Origin: Xylocopa sonorina
Lineage: Eukaryota > Arthropoda > Insecta > Hymenoptera > Apidae
DNA: 64,000 nt
Assembly: GCF_050948175.1 (NCBI RefSeq)
Contig: NC_135199.1
Span: forward strand, 6,700,501-6,764,500
Reading direction: 5' to 3'
Shown: piece by piece, positions 25,201-35,266 of the stretch
Layout: every line of letters starts with the position of its first letter
Position numbering within the stretch: the stretch's first letter is position 1
The notes under the pieces: generated by a model
What the model saw: only the letters and a program-made list of their open reading frames with translations
Database searches by the model: none
Told to the model about the DNA's origin: nothing
Program-made: the position numbers and the translations under genes

Positions 25201-25236
25201 GCGCCGCAGGATAAACCACGGAAAAAGAAAAAATAA
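22201..25236 (+). CDS. Iswi: ISWI chromatin-remodelling ATPase
   Basis: It is the SNF2-family ATPase that slides and spaces nucleosomes as the motor of the NURF, ACF and CHRAC complexes. One uninterrupted frame gives 1011 aa, close to the 1027 aa of the Drosophila protein. Domains in order: acidic N-terminus with an AT-hook-like GRPRK (residues 76-80) and the AutoN segment; helicase lobe 1 with DEMGLGKT (158-165) and DEAH (261-264); lobe 2 ending in DRAHRIGQ (544-551); a HAND domain from about 702; a SANT domain from about 800 (NWTKRDFNQFIKANEKYG); a SLIDE domain at about 881-967; and a Lys/Arg-rich tail. All key ATPase residues are present. The start ATG sits in a good context (GAAAATG). The coding region has no intron. 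AATAAA signals occur at about 25649 and 25848. Confidence 0.98.
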   Translation: MSKADENADTGDTGDNSNESSAETTSSRGGGDFETKLETDRSKRFDYLLKQTEIFSHFMTNNQKDKAGSPLKIKAGRPRKVQPESQVKTDTGDHRHRKTEQEEDEELLAESNASVAPTTRFESSPHYIKSGELRDYQIRGLNWMISLYEHGINGILADEMGLGKTLQTISLLGYMKHFRNIPGPHIVIVPKSTLANWMNEFKKWCPTLRAVCLIGDAETRNTFIRDVMMPGEWDVCVTSYEMVIKEKSVFKKFNWRYMVIDEAHRIKNEKSKLSEILREFKTANRLLLTGTPLQNNLHELWSLLNFLLPDVFNSSDDFDSWFNTNSFLGDNSLVERLHAVLRPFLLRRLKSEVEKGLKPKKEIKVYIGLSKMQREWYTKVLMKDIDIVNGAGKIEKMRLQNILMQLRKCCNHPYLFDGAEPGPPYTTDEHLVYNCGKMVILDKLLPKLQQQESRVLIFSQMTRMLDILEDYCHWRGFQYCRLDGNTAHEDRQRQINEYNAPGSEKFIFMLSTRAGGLGINLATADVVIIYDSDWNPQMDLQAMDRAHRIGQQKQVRVFRFITENTVEEKIVERAEVKLRLDKLVIQQGRLVDAKQTALNKDEMLNMIRHGANEVFASKDSAITDEDIDTILQKGEAKTEEMKQKLESLGESSLRNFTVDAPTDSVYQFEGEDYREKQKILGLGNWIEPPKRERKANYAVDAYFREALRVSEPKAPKAPRPPKQPIVQDFQFFPLRLFELLDQEIYYFRQTVGYKVPKNPELGSDAARIQKEEQRKIDEAQPLTDEEVAEKEKLLTQGFTNWTKRDFNQFIKANEKYGRDDIENIAKEVEGKTPEEVMEYSAVFWERCHELQDIDRVMAQIERGEAKIQRRAGIKKALDAKMARYRAPFHQLRIAYGTNKGKNYTEEEDRFLVCMLHKLGFDKENVYEELRATVRSAPQFRFDWFVKSRTALELQRRCNTLITLIERENQELEERERQERRKKGGSIGAKPASKRKQENLPAPQDKPRKKKK

Positions 25237-28200
25237 AATACAGATCGAACGAAGACACGCTTCGGACCATTAATATATCTTTCCATCGTTCATTTTTCTT
25301 CAAACATCAACGATCCACCGTCGTTCAAATTCAAGGGGACCTGTAATCTGTCGCAGCCTCTCATTCCCTGCGATCTACAGTTTCACTGTAATTACGTCTT
25401 ATGACTCGCTTTTTTTTAATGATAATCGATCGATTCTAGGAGCTACCAAAACAAAGAGCAAAAAAAGAAGAAACAACAGTAGAACAGAAACGTATTTATT
25501 AATATCAATGCATAAGTGGATTGACAGCAATATTCTAAAATGGCTCGGCGTGTCACCTCGAATGTAACGATAGCTTTTTATATTTATATGTACCAGGTGA
25601 TGTGACTTCGATGCGTCAGCTCGTGGAGTTACGCTTATCAGACATTGATAATAAAGTTAAAGGAAAGCGAGACATTTTCTTTTTATACGTAATATCTAAT
25701 TATTACAGAAACGCCGCTATGTATGTATTACACCATGAACCACGTATGTACCTTGATTTAATTTTACATGGATAATTGTAATACAATGTTACGTGAACGA
25801 TTTTATTTATTTGCTACGATTTAAAAAGGCATTGTAATTCGTTTTACGAATAAAAAATATCATATGCCGTATCATATGAAAAAAAAATCAAGCACGATCT
25901 ATTCTCAGTTATTATCCTGAGTGCAATATTAACGTAACGCATGGAAAAACGATTCTTGTCCAAAAAGGAGAAGAGAAAAAAAGCAACTGATGCGACGCAA
26001 AGAATAATGGAAAGCGACACAAGAAAGCTAATTCGTGATCATCACTTTTATATTTATACATGTGTAGCTGTGTATATATTTATTGAATTTCAAAATTCTT
26101 AGAGCAACGAATGAGAAAAGAATATAAATCGACTACTTGTACCTACATCGAGTCGTAGCAGACATTCGTTAATGATGTAACATTCTGTATAAATCATGCA
26201 TACATATGAAGAATTGATCATACATACGACTTGATGGACAATACAGAAGTGCGCAAAAGATTTCAAGGCGCATAAGATATGCAGAAACAATGTAATTATA
26301 CATTTTAGAAGGCTTCCACCCCCTTTATATGCACAGATCCGAAAGAAGTATAATCGCATATACATCAACATACACGCTACATTACTTAAATTTTAATATC
26401 CGTTCTATAGAAGGACTTTCTATATCTTTTCCATTTAAATTCCAGTTAATCGGTTATAGAATTTATACGAGATTATATTGCACGAAACAATTATAACGAA
26501 GGGGAACGTTTTATTATATTATTACATGAAAATGAATCGGGAAATCGCGTTAACTGATAAAATGCAGTTTCGTGGCAAATTTTATTGAGCACAAACTGTT
26601 CGTTTACTGCTTTTGTAAAATTATCATTCCAATGATTAATTATAATATATTTACAAATCAACGAGAAAGTAGTTTTATGATATAATGTTTTGCTCCTAAT
26701 GCAATTGTGCTCGCAGCTCTGAAAACGCTTTATAATTAAAACAACAATTTAGTAGAGCACCCTTTAAAGTAAAATTAACGCTCTAATTCTCTTATTATTT
26801 TGTATAAATTAAATTTTTTGTTGAATCGTTAAACGTAAAGAAATTCATTATTATCACCAGATATAATATTTTAATAATACAATTTGTATATTTGGTGTTA
26901 TACTTGAAGGCTATCGAAAGCAGTGTTCCTCCTCAATCACACTAAAATTACGTTAAAATAAATTGATGCAAACACTGAATCGTCCTTAAAAGTAGAACAA
27001 TATATACAGGAGTAATACTATCTATCCAATTAACGATATATCTTCCATTGTCGTTTAAGTAGTACTTGCGTTTACTAAGGCATTCTTTCAATAAATTTTT
27101 CACTTCGTTATTTTACAACAATGAGAAATATATTAACGTTTAAATAATAATACGCATGTGAGAGAATTTTTGGAAATAAATATTTTTTAAATATCAAGTT
27201 CTAAATGGTCAAATTATATTATTGCAAGAAATAAAATAAGCCACAGAACTGTCGTTTTTTAAACAATGATCATTAAAAATATGTGTATATGTATATATGT
27301 GTGTATATCAATGTAAATGTATTAATAAATTCTAATGTTTTTGTGATCGTAACTTCACATTCATAATAAGAAATTAGATACATGTTAGGATTATACGTAG
27401 AATCGCAATATTATTGATTAAAAATACACACATATGTTACATTAATGAAGAAAAATTCGCATAAAACTAAAGTGCCCCACTTTATAGTAATTTTGCTTAT
27501 CCTACTGTTTTTATTTTTGTTTTATTTTTTGTTTTTTTTATAGTTTTATTTTCTTTTTGCCCTTTAATATCTCTTTAGTGTACCGCTATCTTATTCTATT
27601 ACACGTACTTTCGGATATCTTACAGCAACGTCGTTCTGTCTGAGAATAATCGGCAGTAGAGTACATTTAGTTTACAGCGAATACAATATATGCTCATCGT
27701 TCAGTAATTACAATTATTAGAAACAATATACTCCTCTGTAGTATCATATAAATCACTTATGACAAGGACCGGCCCAACTGTGAGTTACAAATGTATTTGT
27801 ACATGTATTTTCCTTTTCCTTTTTTTTCAGAAAGAAACTAAGATTGTCAGGTAATTGAAAGAAAAAAGAAAAAGTCACAATGAGAGTTGCATTACGAATT
27901 AATAGGAAAATCATACATTTATTAGAATTGATAATAAAAATAACAAATGAAGTTCGTTCGATATCAGAAACTAAATAGCGTGACAATGGGCCCAACCAAG
28001 ATATGAAATAATATATCAATTTGCATTTCCGATTAATTACGCCACTTGCATCAATCAAATCGGTAGTTATTGATGTATAATCATAAAAATTTGGTGTTTC
28101 TACGAATTTATTGTTTAACCACGCACTCTAACATAATATGTATATATTATTGCGAGTGTACATCACTCGGCTCTTGTTAATGTTCTAAGATTTCATTGAT

Positions 28201-28342
28201 TATATCTGACTACACTTTAAAGTTTGCAATAATAGCAATAACAATAGTAATACTGGTAAATTATATGGCGCGGTAAGCAATTCTTTTTATCCCGCTTATA
28301 CATCTAGTACATATACATATAATATTTTTGCGTGTACATATT

Positions 28343-28345
28343 CAT

Positions 28346-28384
<39 letters not shown>

Positions 28385-28402
28385 TTCATTCATTTATTTA
28401 TT
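28343..28402. repeat. (TTTA)n microsatellite
   Basis: About 60 bases of TTTA tetranucleotide with two TTCA interruptions near the right end. On the minus strand it reads as repeated AATAAA, so it could act as a cluster of polyadenylation signals for CUEDC2, which is transcribed toward it. Confidence 0.9.
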
Positions 28403-28796
28403 GCCTACCTAATACGTATACTAAAACTTATTAGCCAAAATCTACAACTCGATCATTTTTTTTTGCGATACCAAAACGTCTAGTATGCACGCGATTTGTT
28501 TCCGTTATAGAAACGGATATTTCTTTTTTTTCGCTTTTTTTTTTACAATCATTTTTATATTGAACTCCCGGTGAATTTGGATTATATTATAGACAATCAT
28601 TATTACTATGCATGCTTAGAATAGTTATTTATTTGGAATCTTTGTCAAAATTTCTCAAGTAATGTGCACATAAAAATTCCTAAAGTTCTCTTTTATTGTT
28701 GTTATATAAGAAAATGATTTTCTTGCGAAGATATTCTATCATTTACTTTGTTATCGTCCTTAAATGTATTTTAGTTACATAATTAATAAGATAATG

Positions 28797-28802
28797 AGAG
28801 AT

Positions 28803-28853
<51 letters not shown>
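28797..28853. repeat. (GA)n microsatellite
   Basis: About 50 bases of GA-rich repeat with AGAAAGAG interruptions, ending in (ACAG)n. Confidence 0.9.
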
Positions 28854-28992
28854 ATGGTACAGAGAAATATTTTTCACTCAGTTTCAATAACGTTTCAAAG
28901 CAATTCAACTGAGCTATTCTTATTTAGTTAACATTATAAAATATACAATCCTAGCCTACTCGAAAAAATATCAGCACATGTGTATCCAAAAC

Positions 28993-28993
<1 letters not shown>

Positions 28994-29023
<30 letters not shown>
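28994..29023. repeat. (AAT)n microsatellite
   Basis: About nine AAT/TAA triplet units in the AT-rich region downstream of CUEDC2. Confidence 0.9.
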
Positions 29024-29025
<2 letters not shown>

Positions 29026-29676
29026 GTAATGCAATAATCGTATTATGTTCATTGGGAACATAGTAAAACGCACAGCAGGTTTAATAAATAAAGTATGCAT
29101 ATTATACTGACATAAAAAAAGGATATGCACGTATGAGAATGCGAAGTAGAACTACCGACATTATATCCTAGAAATTAATTTTTAAGTTGAAAGAAAAAGG
29201 AAAACGAGCTTATGGTGGTCACTTTTTACTCAGCAAATACAATTCGCAAATTATAAAACAAACTTTAAGTTAACATAAAATTAAAATAAACTGCTTACAC
29301 ATATAAAAAGAAAAAAAAAACAATAAAATATAAAATTGCCTTCTGCAACTATATTTCTGATACTGTACGTGACTTTACTGTGTCGAAAGTTCGTTTAAAC
29401 TAGAATTATTAGAAATTCTTTCTGTGACCATACATACTCGATACAGAACAGGAAGTTTCAAACGTAAATGAAACATTATACGTTAACAGGTACTTATACT
29501 GCGATGTAGTAATGATAAAACATAGTAATAATATTAACCATATACCGTCAAAGAAAAATTTTCATTAATTAGTATCGTAAACGGTATATCACATACATAT
29601 AACGAATATGTATTATACATATGCGATGCAAAATGCTACAAATCTCTTACATCAGATCACAATAACGGATATCACG

Positions 29677-29814
29677 CTAAAAAAATAAAAAGAGAATATT
29701 CCTAAAATCGTTCGTAAAAATAACTGCGGACGAGACGAATCCAACTGATAGAAGAAAGAGAAGGAACAAAATTGATAGTGCTGTAAATACGTAGACATTC
29801 AACACCCTGTCCAT
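29677..29814 (-). CDS. Possible 45-residue membrane micro-ORF
   Basis: An ATG at 29814 opens a 45-codon frame starting MDRVLNVYVFTALSILFLLF, with one long hydrophobic span (about residues 8-34) and a short polar patch (TNDFRN) before a hydrophobic end. A strong 3' splice site (CTTGCTTATAG, ending about 29821) lies just before the ATG, and CUEDC2 ends 100 bases upstream on the same strand. It could be a small membrane protein of its own, the second frame of a bicistronic CUEDC2 message, or chance in AT-rich DNA. I do not recognise the family. Confidence 0.3.
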   Translation of the reverse strand: MDRVLNVYVFTALSILFLLFLLSVGFVSSAVIFTNDFRNILFLFF

Positions 29815-29915
29815 AATTCCCCTATAAGCAAGACAAGAGAATCTAAGTGAAAGCTTTAACTTGAAATCAGATGCCTCCAAGGGGGTGGATCGGGGGGTGG
29901 AGGCAAAGGGACTGG

Positions 29916-31354
29916 TTACGGCCGACAATGGCCCCTTTTTCTACCACCTTCGTTCCCATCCTCCTCTTCTCCACCCCTTCTCACTTCGGTGTAACGTTCA
30001 CCTTTCACGCTTACAATCTTGTTATCGAGATAGCGTACTAATTTTTTTGGTTCCGTTTTCGGTGCTACTGGACGATGCTCGCGGGAGTCATCATCCCTGT
30101 CGACGTAACTGTACCGTGCAATGATACGTGATTTCAGTTCCTCGTCGTTCACTCTGGTCTTGTTGCGACCGTTCGGCTGTGCAAGATAATTACGCTACTT
30201 TATGCCGTTTAACTAATAGTTGTTAGCTAACCGGTTAGCTATTATGTAAATGTAGGCACGCATACGTCAACGTTAATAGTGCCTTTGAATTGACGATACA
30301 TTTTAAGTACCAATAGATGAATATGTCGCAGTAGATTGTAACATATGAAAATAATTTAGTTGAAGATCTAGTGCGGAAAATAGATACTTACCGTTAAAAA
30401 CGCAAGATTGCTAACAATGCTTTGGCCTGCTTCTTGCCTATGAAGAGCAAGTTGTGCTGCCTTTGCTATATCGCCACCAGCAACTGCCAAACAATGCCTG
30501 GCCTCAGCTGGACTGGCGGTTGGAAACATTTCTTGTAAAAGTGCTACCTGATGCCAAGATGATTCCTAACAAGAAAGATATAACAATATTTTTAAGCTCT
30601 CTCAATACACTGAAATCCTTCGCCATAGTAAAGAATTATACTACAAACAAGATGCTCGATGTATAATTAAGGAAAAATTTATTAAAAATGAATCAAATAT
30701 GATTTCAACACTTACTTCGGAGAAATATTCTCCACTGGAATCACTTCCAGCATCGCTCGTTTCTGAGAGATGATGAACTCTCATTGTCTGTGTACCTGGC
30801 GGTAACAAAGCACTTAAACTAATATGGCTCAATGGATCTTGAGGCTGACAATTTTCGTTCTCTTTACTCTCTTGCCGCAGTTTACTTTCAACATCTAACA
30901 ACCATTTGGAGACTGCTTCTTTTTCGATGGTAGAAAATTCAGGAAGGCAGGCAGAGACCATTTCGCATAAACCATCGACATCGAGGTCTTCCTCAAGCGC
31001 ACTTTCTTCCACCATACTCACCACATAACTCAGAACGATATCATCTATTAAACTGGAAAGAATACACTTTGATGCATACATTACAATGACACACTTGTGA
31101 TATATATGGATTTCGTATATTTCTATTTAAAAAGTAGAAAATTCCCTCGTAATTCGATATTGACAAAAATGGAAGATACAATCTTTTAGTTCTAAAATAC
31201 CAATCTAAAATCTTTTCAAGTTCTAGACAAAAGGTAACACTTTAGTTTCTCTTTCTCCTTTGTACCTTAATTGGGCAGTGGGTACTTCTTTTCTCACAAA
31301 ACTAAATAAGGATTTTTTGACCAATTCTTCCTTTTCATCCATTGTACGATTCAT
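29916..31354 (-). CDS. CUEDC2: CUE domain-containing protein 2
   Basis: CUEDC2 binds ubiquitin through its CUE domain and, in mammals, modulates degradation of nuclear receptors, NF-kB signalling and mitotic APC/C control; a role in insects is inferred. Exons: 31354-31266, 31052-30716, 30565-30392 and 30176-29916, in phase, 286 aa (human 287). The N-terminal part (SLIDDIVLSYVVSMVEES, then CEMVSACLPEF) matches the human LDEVIFSYVLGVLEDLG region. Exon 3 carries the CUE domain with the MFP motif at residues 155-157 and GGDIAKAAQLAL. Exon 4 has REHRPVAPKTEPKKLVRYLD and KGERYTEVR, nearly the same as human. After that the protein diverges: a Glu/Gly-rich end finishing GHCRP replaces the usual tail with its KPARKYRFH ending. 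An ATG at 31338 is an alternative start. Confidence 0.93.
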
Positions 31355-34300
31355 CCTAAAACAATCACAATGATTTGTTAAAATATACTTATCACGATCG
31401 CTTAGAAGTCATTCACCACTCAAATATCTATGCTGATCTAATTTAATGTTTACAAATACAGATTTAGATAAATTTGTTCTTCTTTTTCCACTAATTAATT
31501 CACAATGCTTGTTACTCTTCATGAAACTCATCGTTTAATATAATTAATAGAATTACAACAAAACTTTCATTCAATAATTAGTCTGAAACTATTTAACAAT
31601 TGTCATCCTGAAAATGTTGACAATGATGTCATAGAGATGCTATTGTTGCCAAACAAAAATCATTTAACATTTCAAAATTCAATCTATTCGCAAACGCTCA
31701 TTCCAAGAAATATATCATAAAACAAGTCTATCGCGGATACTCTGTACGAAAAATCTCGACAGAAATAATCGTGAATAAACGTAGTAAATGAAGGAACCCG
31801 ATAGAGGCAAAGCTTTGCGAGCACACGGAAGTGAAGCTCGATTTATTACGTAGCTAAACAATCGCGTCGGAAAATTTATTCCGTAGGACGAATTACGTCC
31901 GCGTAGAGTTATTTTGTTCGAAAAGGATTCATCTCTGAAAACCGATCGTGAACGAACGATCGACGTTCCAGTTAGGTTAAGAAGAAATAAGACAAAACCG
32001 ATAGCGTACAGTCCGAGGAACGAATTTGCATACGATGGGGAATCATTTGACCATATCTTTATTTCATGCGAGCCAAGAAACAGTCGGTTTTATCGACGCA
32101 TCGAAACGAGAGGTAGCAGCGAAATTGACAATGAAGAGAAACGAAAAAAGGAGCGAGAAGAAATTGACAGAAAGGTGGTAGTAGCGCCGGTCGCACGGAC
32201 CTCTCAACATTTCCGTTCGTCCACGGTAATCAACCGATCCCGTCGGACAGCATTGGCCTGTTCCGCTGTAAAAATGCTCACGAATACGAACCTGATCTTA
32301 TTCGCTTGTTCAAAGTCCCCGGATCGTACTTGAGGCTGGAAACTGATAAAAATTTCGTATACAAACAACCTTCCTCGATTTGACAGTTCGACAAGGGGAG
32401 GGGTAGAGATAATGTGGCGCCATCGCGGCCTACGACCTACTTCAGGATCAAATCAGCAATCTCACTACCATCATTTTAATAATGAAAGCAGTTTTAAACG
32501 AACTACTGCCACGTCTGTATACTATATCTAAGCCATTTTACCTCGCCTACGACGAACAAAATATATACGGATTTTTATACGAATATCGTGCTCCACATTA
32601 TATTCCTGTGAACGCAAAAATTCGATTTATATCGGAGGGATGATATCGATACTCTGCTGCTGAACGTTGCATTAATATTAATTTGTCGACAATAAAAATC
32701 GCTTTGTAAATAAATCGACGGGAGATGACAGTTGCTTGTTGGATTTTTAATTATTAACGAGTCGTTTGTTCTACAGGAGTGCGCATTGAATCGCTACTTG
32801 GGCAAAAGGAAAGTTCATAGTAAGTCGTGTCTTTTGTTCGCTGTAATTATTCAATTTGAATAACGGTACGCGTATATGTATGTAACTGAATAATTGCATA
32901 ATATTTTCATAATTCGAACAAACAGTTCTTTGTTTTAGATGTGTGACGTGTAAGGTTTTGAGATATTATTCGCGCGAATAATTGTACAACATTGTCACAG
33001 TAAGAGCACTGTGATCAATGGTTGTGATACACAATAAATTATAATGAAACTAGTAAAATGTACAATAATATAGAATAAAACTACTAAAATATACAAGAAC
33101 TTATAATATAACTATTGAAATATACAAGAAATGCAATAGAACTATTAAAATATACAAAAAATTACAATAAAACTATTAAAGTATAGAATAAATTACAATA
33201 AGACTAATATATTGTAATTTATTGTACGTTTTATTAATTTTATTGTAATTTCTTGCATATTTCAATATTTTTGTTGTAAGTTTTTGTATATTTCAGTAAT
33301 TTTATCATAATTTAGTTTATATTTGCCGCTTTAGAGGTAAGAGAGAGAAGGATATGTCAGAAAGCTATAGGAAAGAGTGAGACAGATGTTACCCATCCTA
33401 CTGTAGAACCTCTGGCGCCATCTCTATAAAATGTGCTCAAACTGGTCGCACAGCGTTATCGACAGCGAAGTGAACTACTGAAAACTACTAGCGCCATCTC
33501 CTGGAGGAGCGTTGAAACTGTTTGGGTATTAGTTTCAGTACTTTCCGCAGCGATGGCGCTAGTAGTTTTCACTAGTTTACTTCGCTGTCGATAACGCTGT
33601 GCGACCGGTTTGAGCACTTTTCACGGAGATGTCGCTAGGGGTTCTATAGTAGAGTGGGTACGATCTGTCTCACTCTTTCTTATAGTTTTCTTATATATCT
33701 TTCTCACTCTTACCTCTAAAGAGGGAAATATAAAATAAATTACAATAAAACTAGCAAAATGTATTATATATTGAATGATGATTTATTGAAAAAGAATTAT
33801 TTTGCTATAGGCTGTTATAGCAATTTTATTTTATAAGACATAATTTTTCACATGTTACAATATACATATATATTCCAATCGTACACGAATTTTTTTACAA
33901 TGAACGTAACTTTTGTCGCTACCATCGATTTTAGCACGAACGTTGAATGTACTTTTACATAACGCTTACATACACGTATATCGTTGAAACGACAAATGAT
34001 TACTTTTAAAACAAATTCACGTAATCTCTGCTGGAGTCCGGCAGAATCACAACGCGATAAAAAGTATGATAAGTTGTCGATTTATTAATTTCGCATGTTA
34101 TTCTAATAATAATTTTTACAGCTAACGTATAAATGCACCGATTTTCTTTTCATTAATTTATTAGTAAATTGCCAAACGTCTTATTTTATATAATGCACAT
34201 TTAAAAGGATGCAATTTCAGAATAAACAAATTCTTATCTAGTGCGAATAAAAGAATGTACAATCTTTTTATACGATTTACAAATATTAACACGTTGTACT

Positions 34301-35266
34301 GTATGTTGTTAAATGATATAGCGAAGAGACGAGGTCAACAGGTACAACTTTTTTCTTTTTTCCTCAAGAAGCAACATTATTTGTTGAGTGCTGGCTTACT
34401 CATGATCGAAATAAAAAGAAGTTAATCTTCTAAGTTTAGCAATGATTCGAATTAAAATTGGTATCGTTAAAAACAATAGAACAACTTTCCTATTGCTGCG
34501 AGAGTCGATTTACAATTACTAGAGCACTATAAAAAGTGTGGATCGATTCCTTTTCAACAAATAAATTATGATTACAATTAAAGGCATAAGAGTCATGTAT
34601 TGTACTCAAAATTCTACAAGTCACACAACAAAACTGACTATAGGTACTTTAATTAATGATTCTCGTTTAAATCTCTCTTACTTTCTGGTATAGTCGTTTG
34701 TATAGAAATATTAGTTTCGAACAATGTACTTGGAGAGAATGCTCGAAAGATATATGCAGCCGCTACGATTCGTAGAGTAAGTGGTAAAAATAGTTTTACT
34801 TTTTAATCGCTTATGTTCTATTTACAATGTCGATGAAATATTTGTCATATTCCTCTGAGATTAAACGATAGTTATCTCGATATATAATTTTACTGTGAGT
34901 CTCGCTTAGAAACGAATGAAATTGAAATCGCATATATAAATACGTGTATACAAATAATAAAATGATTCATTGTAATGATAAGATTCCGTATCGTTTTAAA
35001 CGGTATCACAAAAAAAAAAAACAATATGTACATTAGTTTCTCTTGCATTCGTTTTAAAAAACAGAGAACTCATCGAAATTGATCTCGAATTTAAATAAAT
35101 TCGTACTTTAGAATAAGAATCTATAAATATACTTTCATGGCAATACTGGATAACTGTAAGATCTTTTCTTAAAGAAATCAAAAACGTAGGTACCGTTACT
35201 AGATTTCGATATCGTTATCGTTTCCATCAAACAATCCGAGTATTGAATCAATTGAACTTAACCATA
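31355..35266. other. Intergenic region with a foldback element
   Basis: This lies between the CUEDC2 start and the 3' end of the BTB locus, both on the minus strand. A GC-richer patch around 31750-32340 upstream of CUEDC2 includes an open frame of about 139 codons (31914-32333) with no recognisable domain; this is probably promoter-proximal sequence. The second foldback copy is at 32985-33770. The rest is AT-rich with no gene seen. Confidence 0.55.
32985..33770. mobile_element. Foldback MITE-like element, copy B
   Basis: A diverged copy of the element at 20134-20903. It begins with ACAACATTGTCACAGTAAG (about 32987), the same terminal sequence as the small palindrome of copy A. A 300-base stretch of AATAAATTACAATAAAACTA-like units follows, then the main foldback from CCGCTTTAGAGGTAAGAGAG (about 33325) to CTCTTACCTCTAAAGAGG (about 33724). 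GCGCCATCT occurs at 33415 and 33491; the right-arm partners are mutated (CGATGGCGC, AGATGTCGC). The terminal sequence is not found at the right end, so this copy may be truncated there. No coding capacity. Confidence 0.8.

Larger units (their letters stand above)
25237..29676. other. Convergent intergenic region, Iswi to CUEDC2
   Basis: A very AT-rich 4.4 kb between two convergent genes, containing the 3' untranslated region of Iswi (polyadenylation signals near 25649 and 25848) and probably that of CUEDC2. It holds several simple repeats, annotated separately. I see no conserved coding sequence. Confidence 0.6.
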
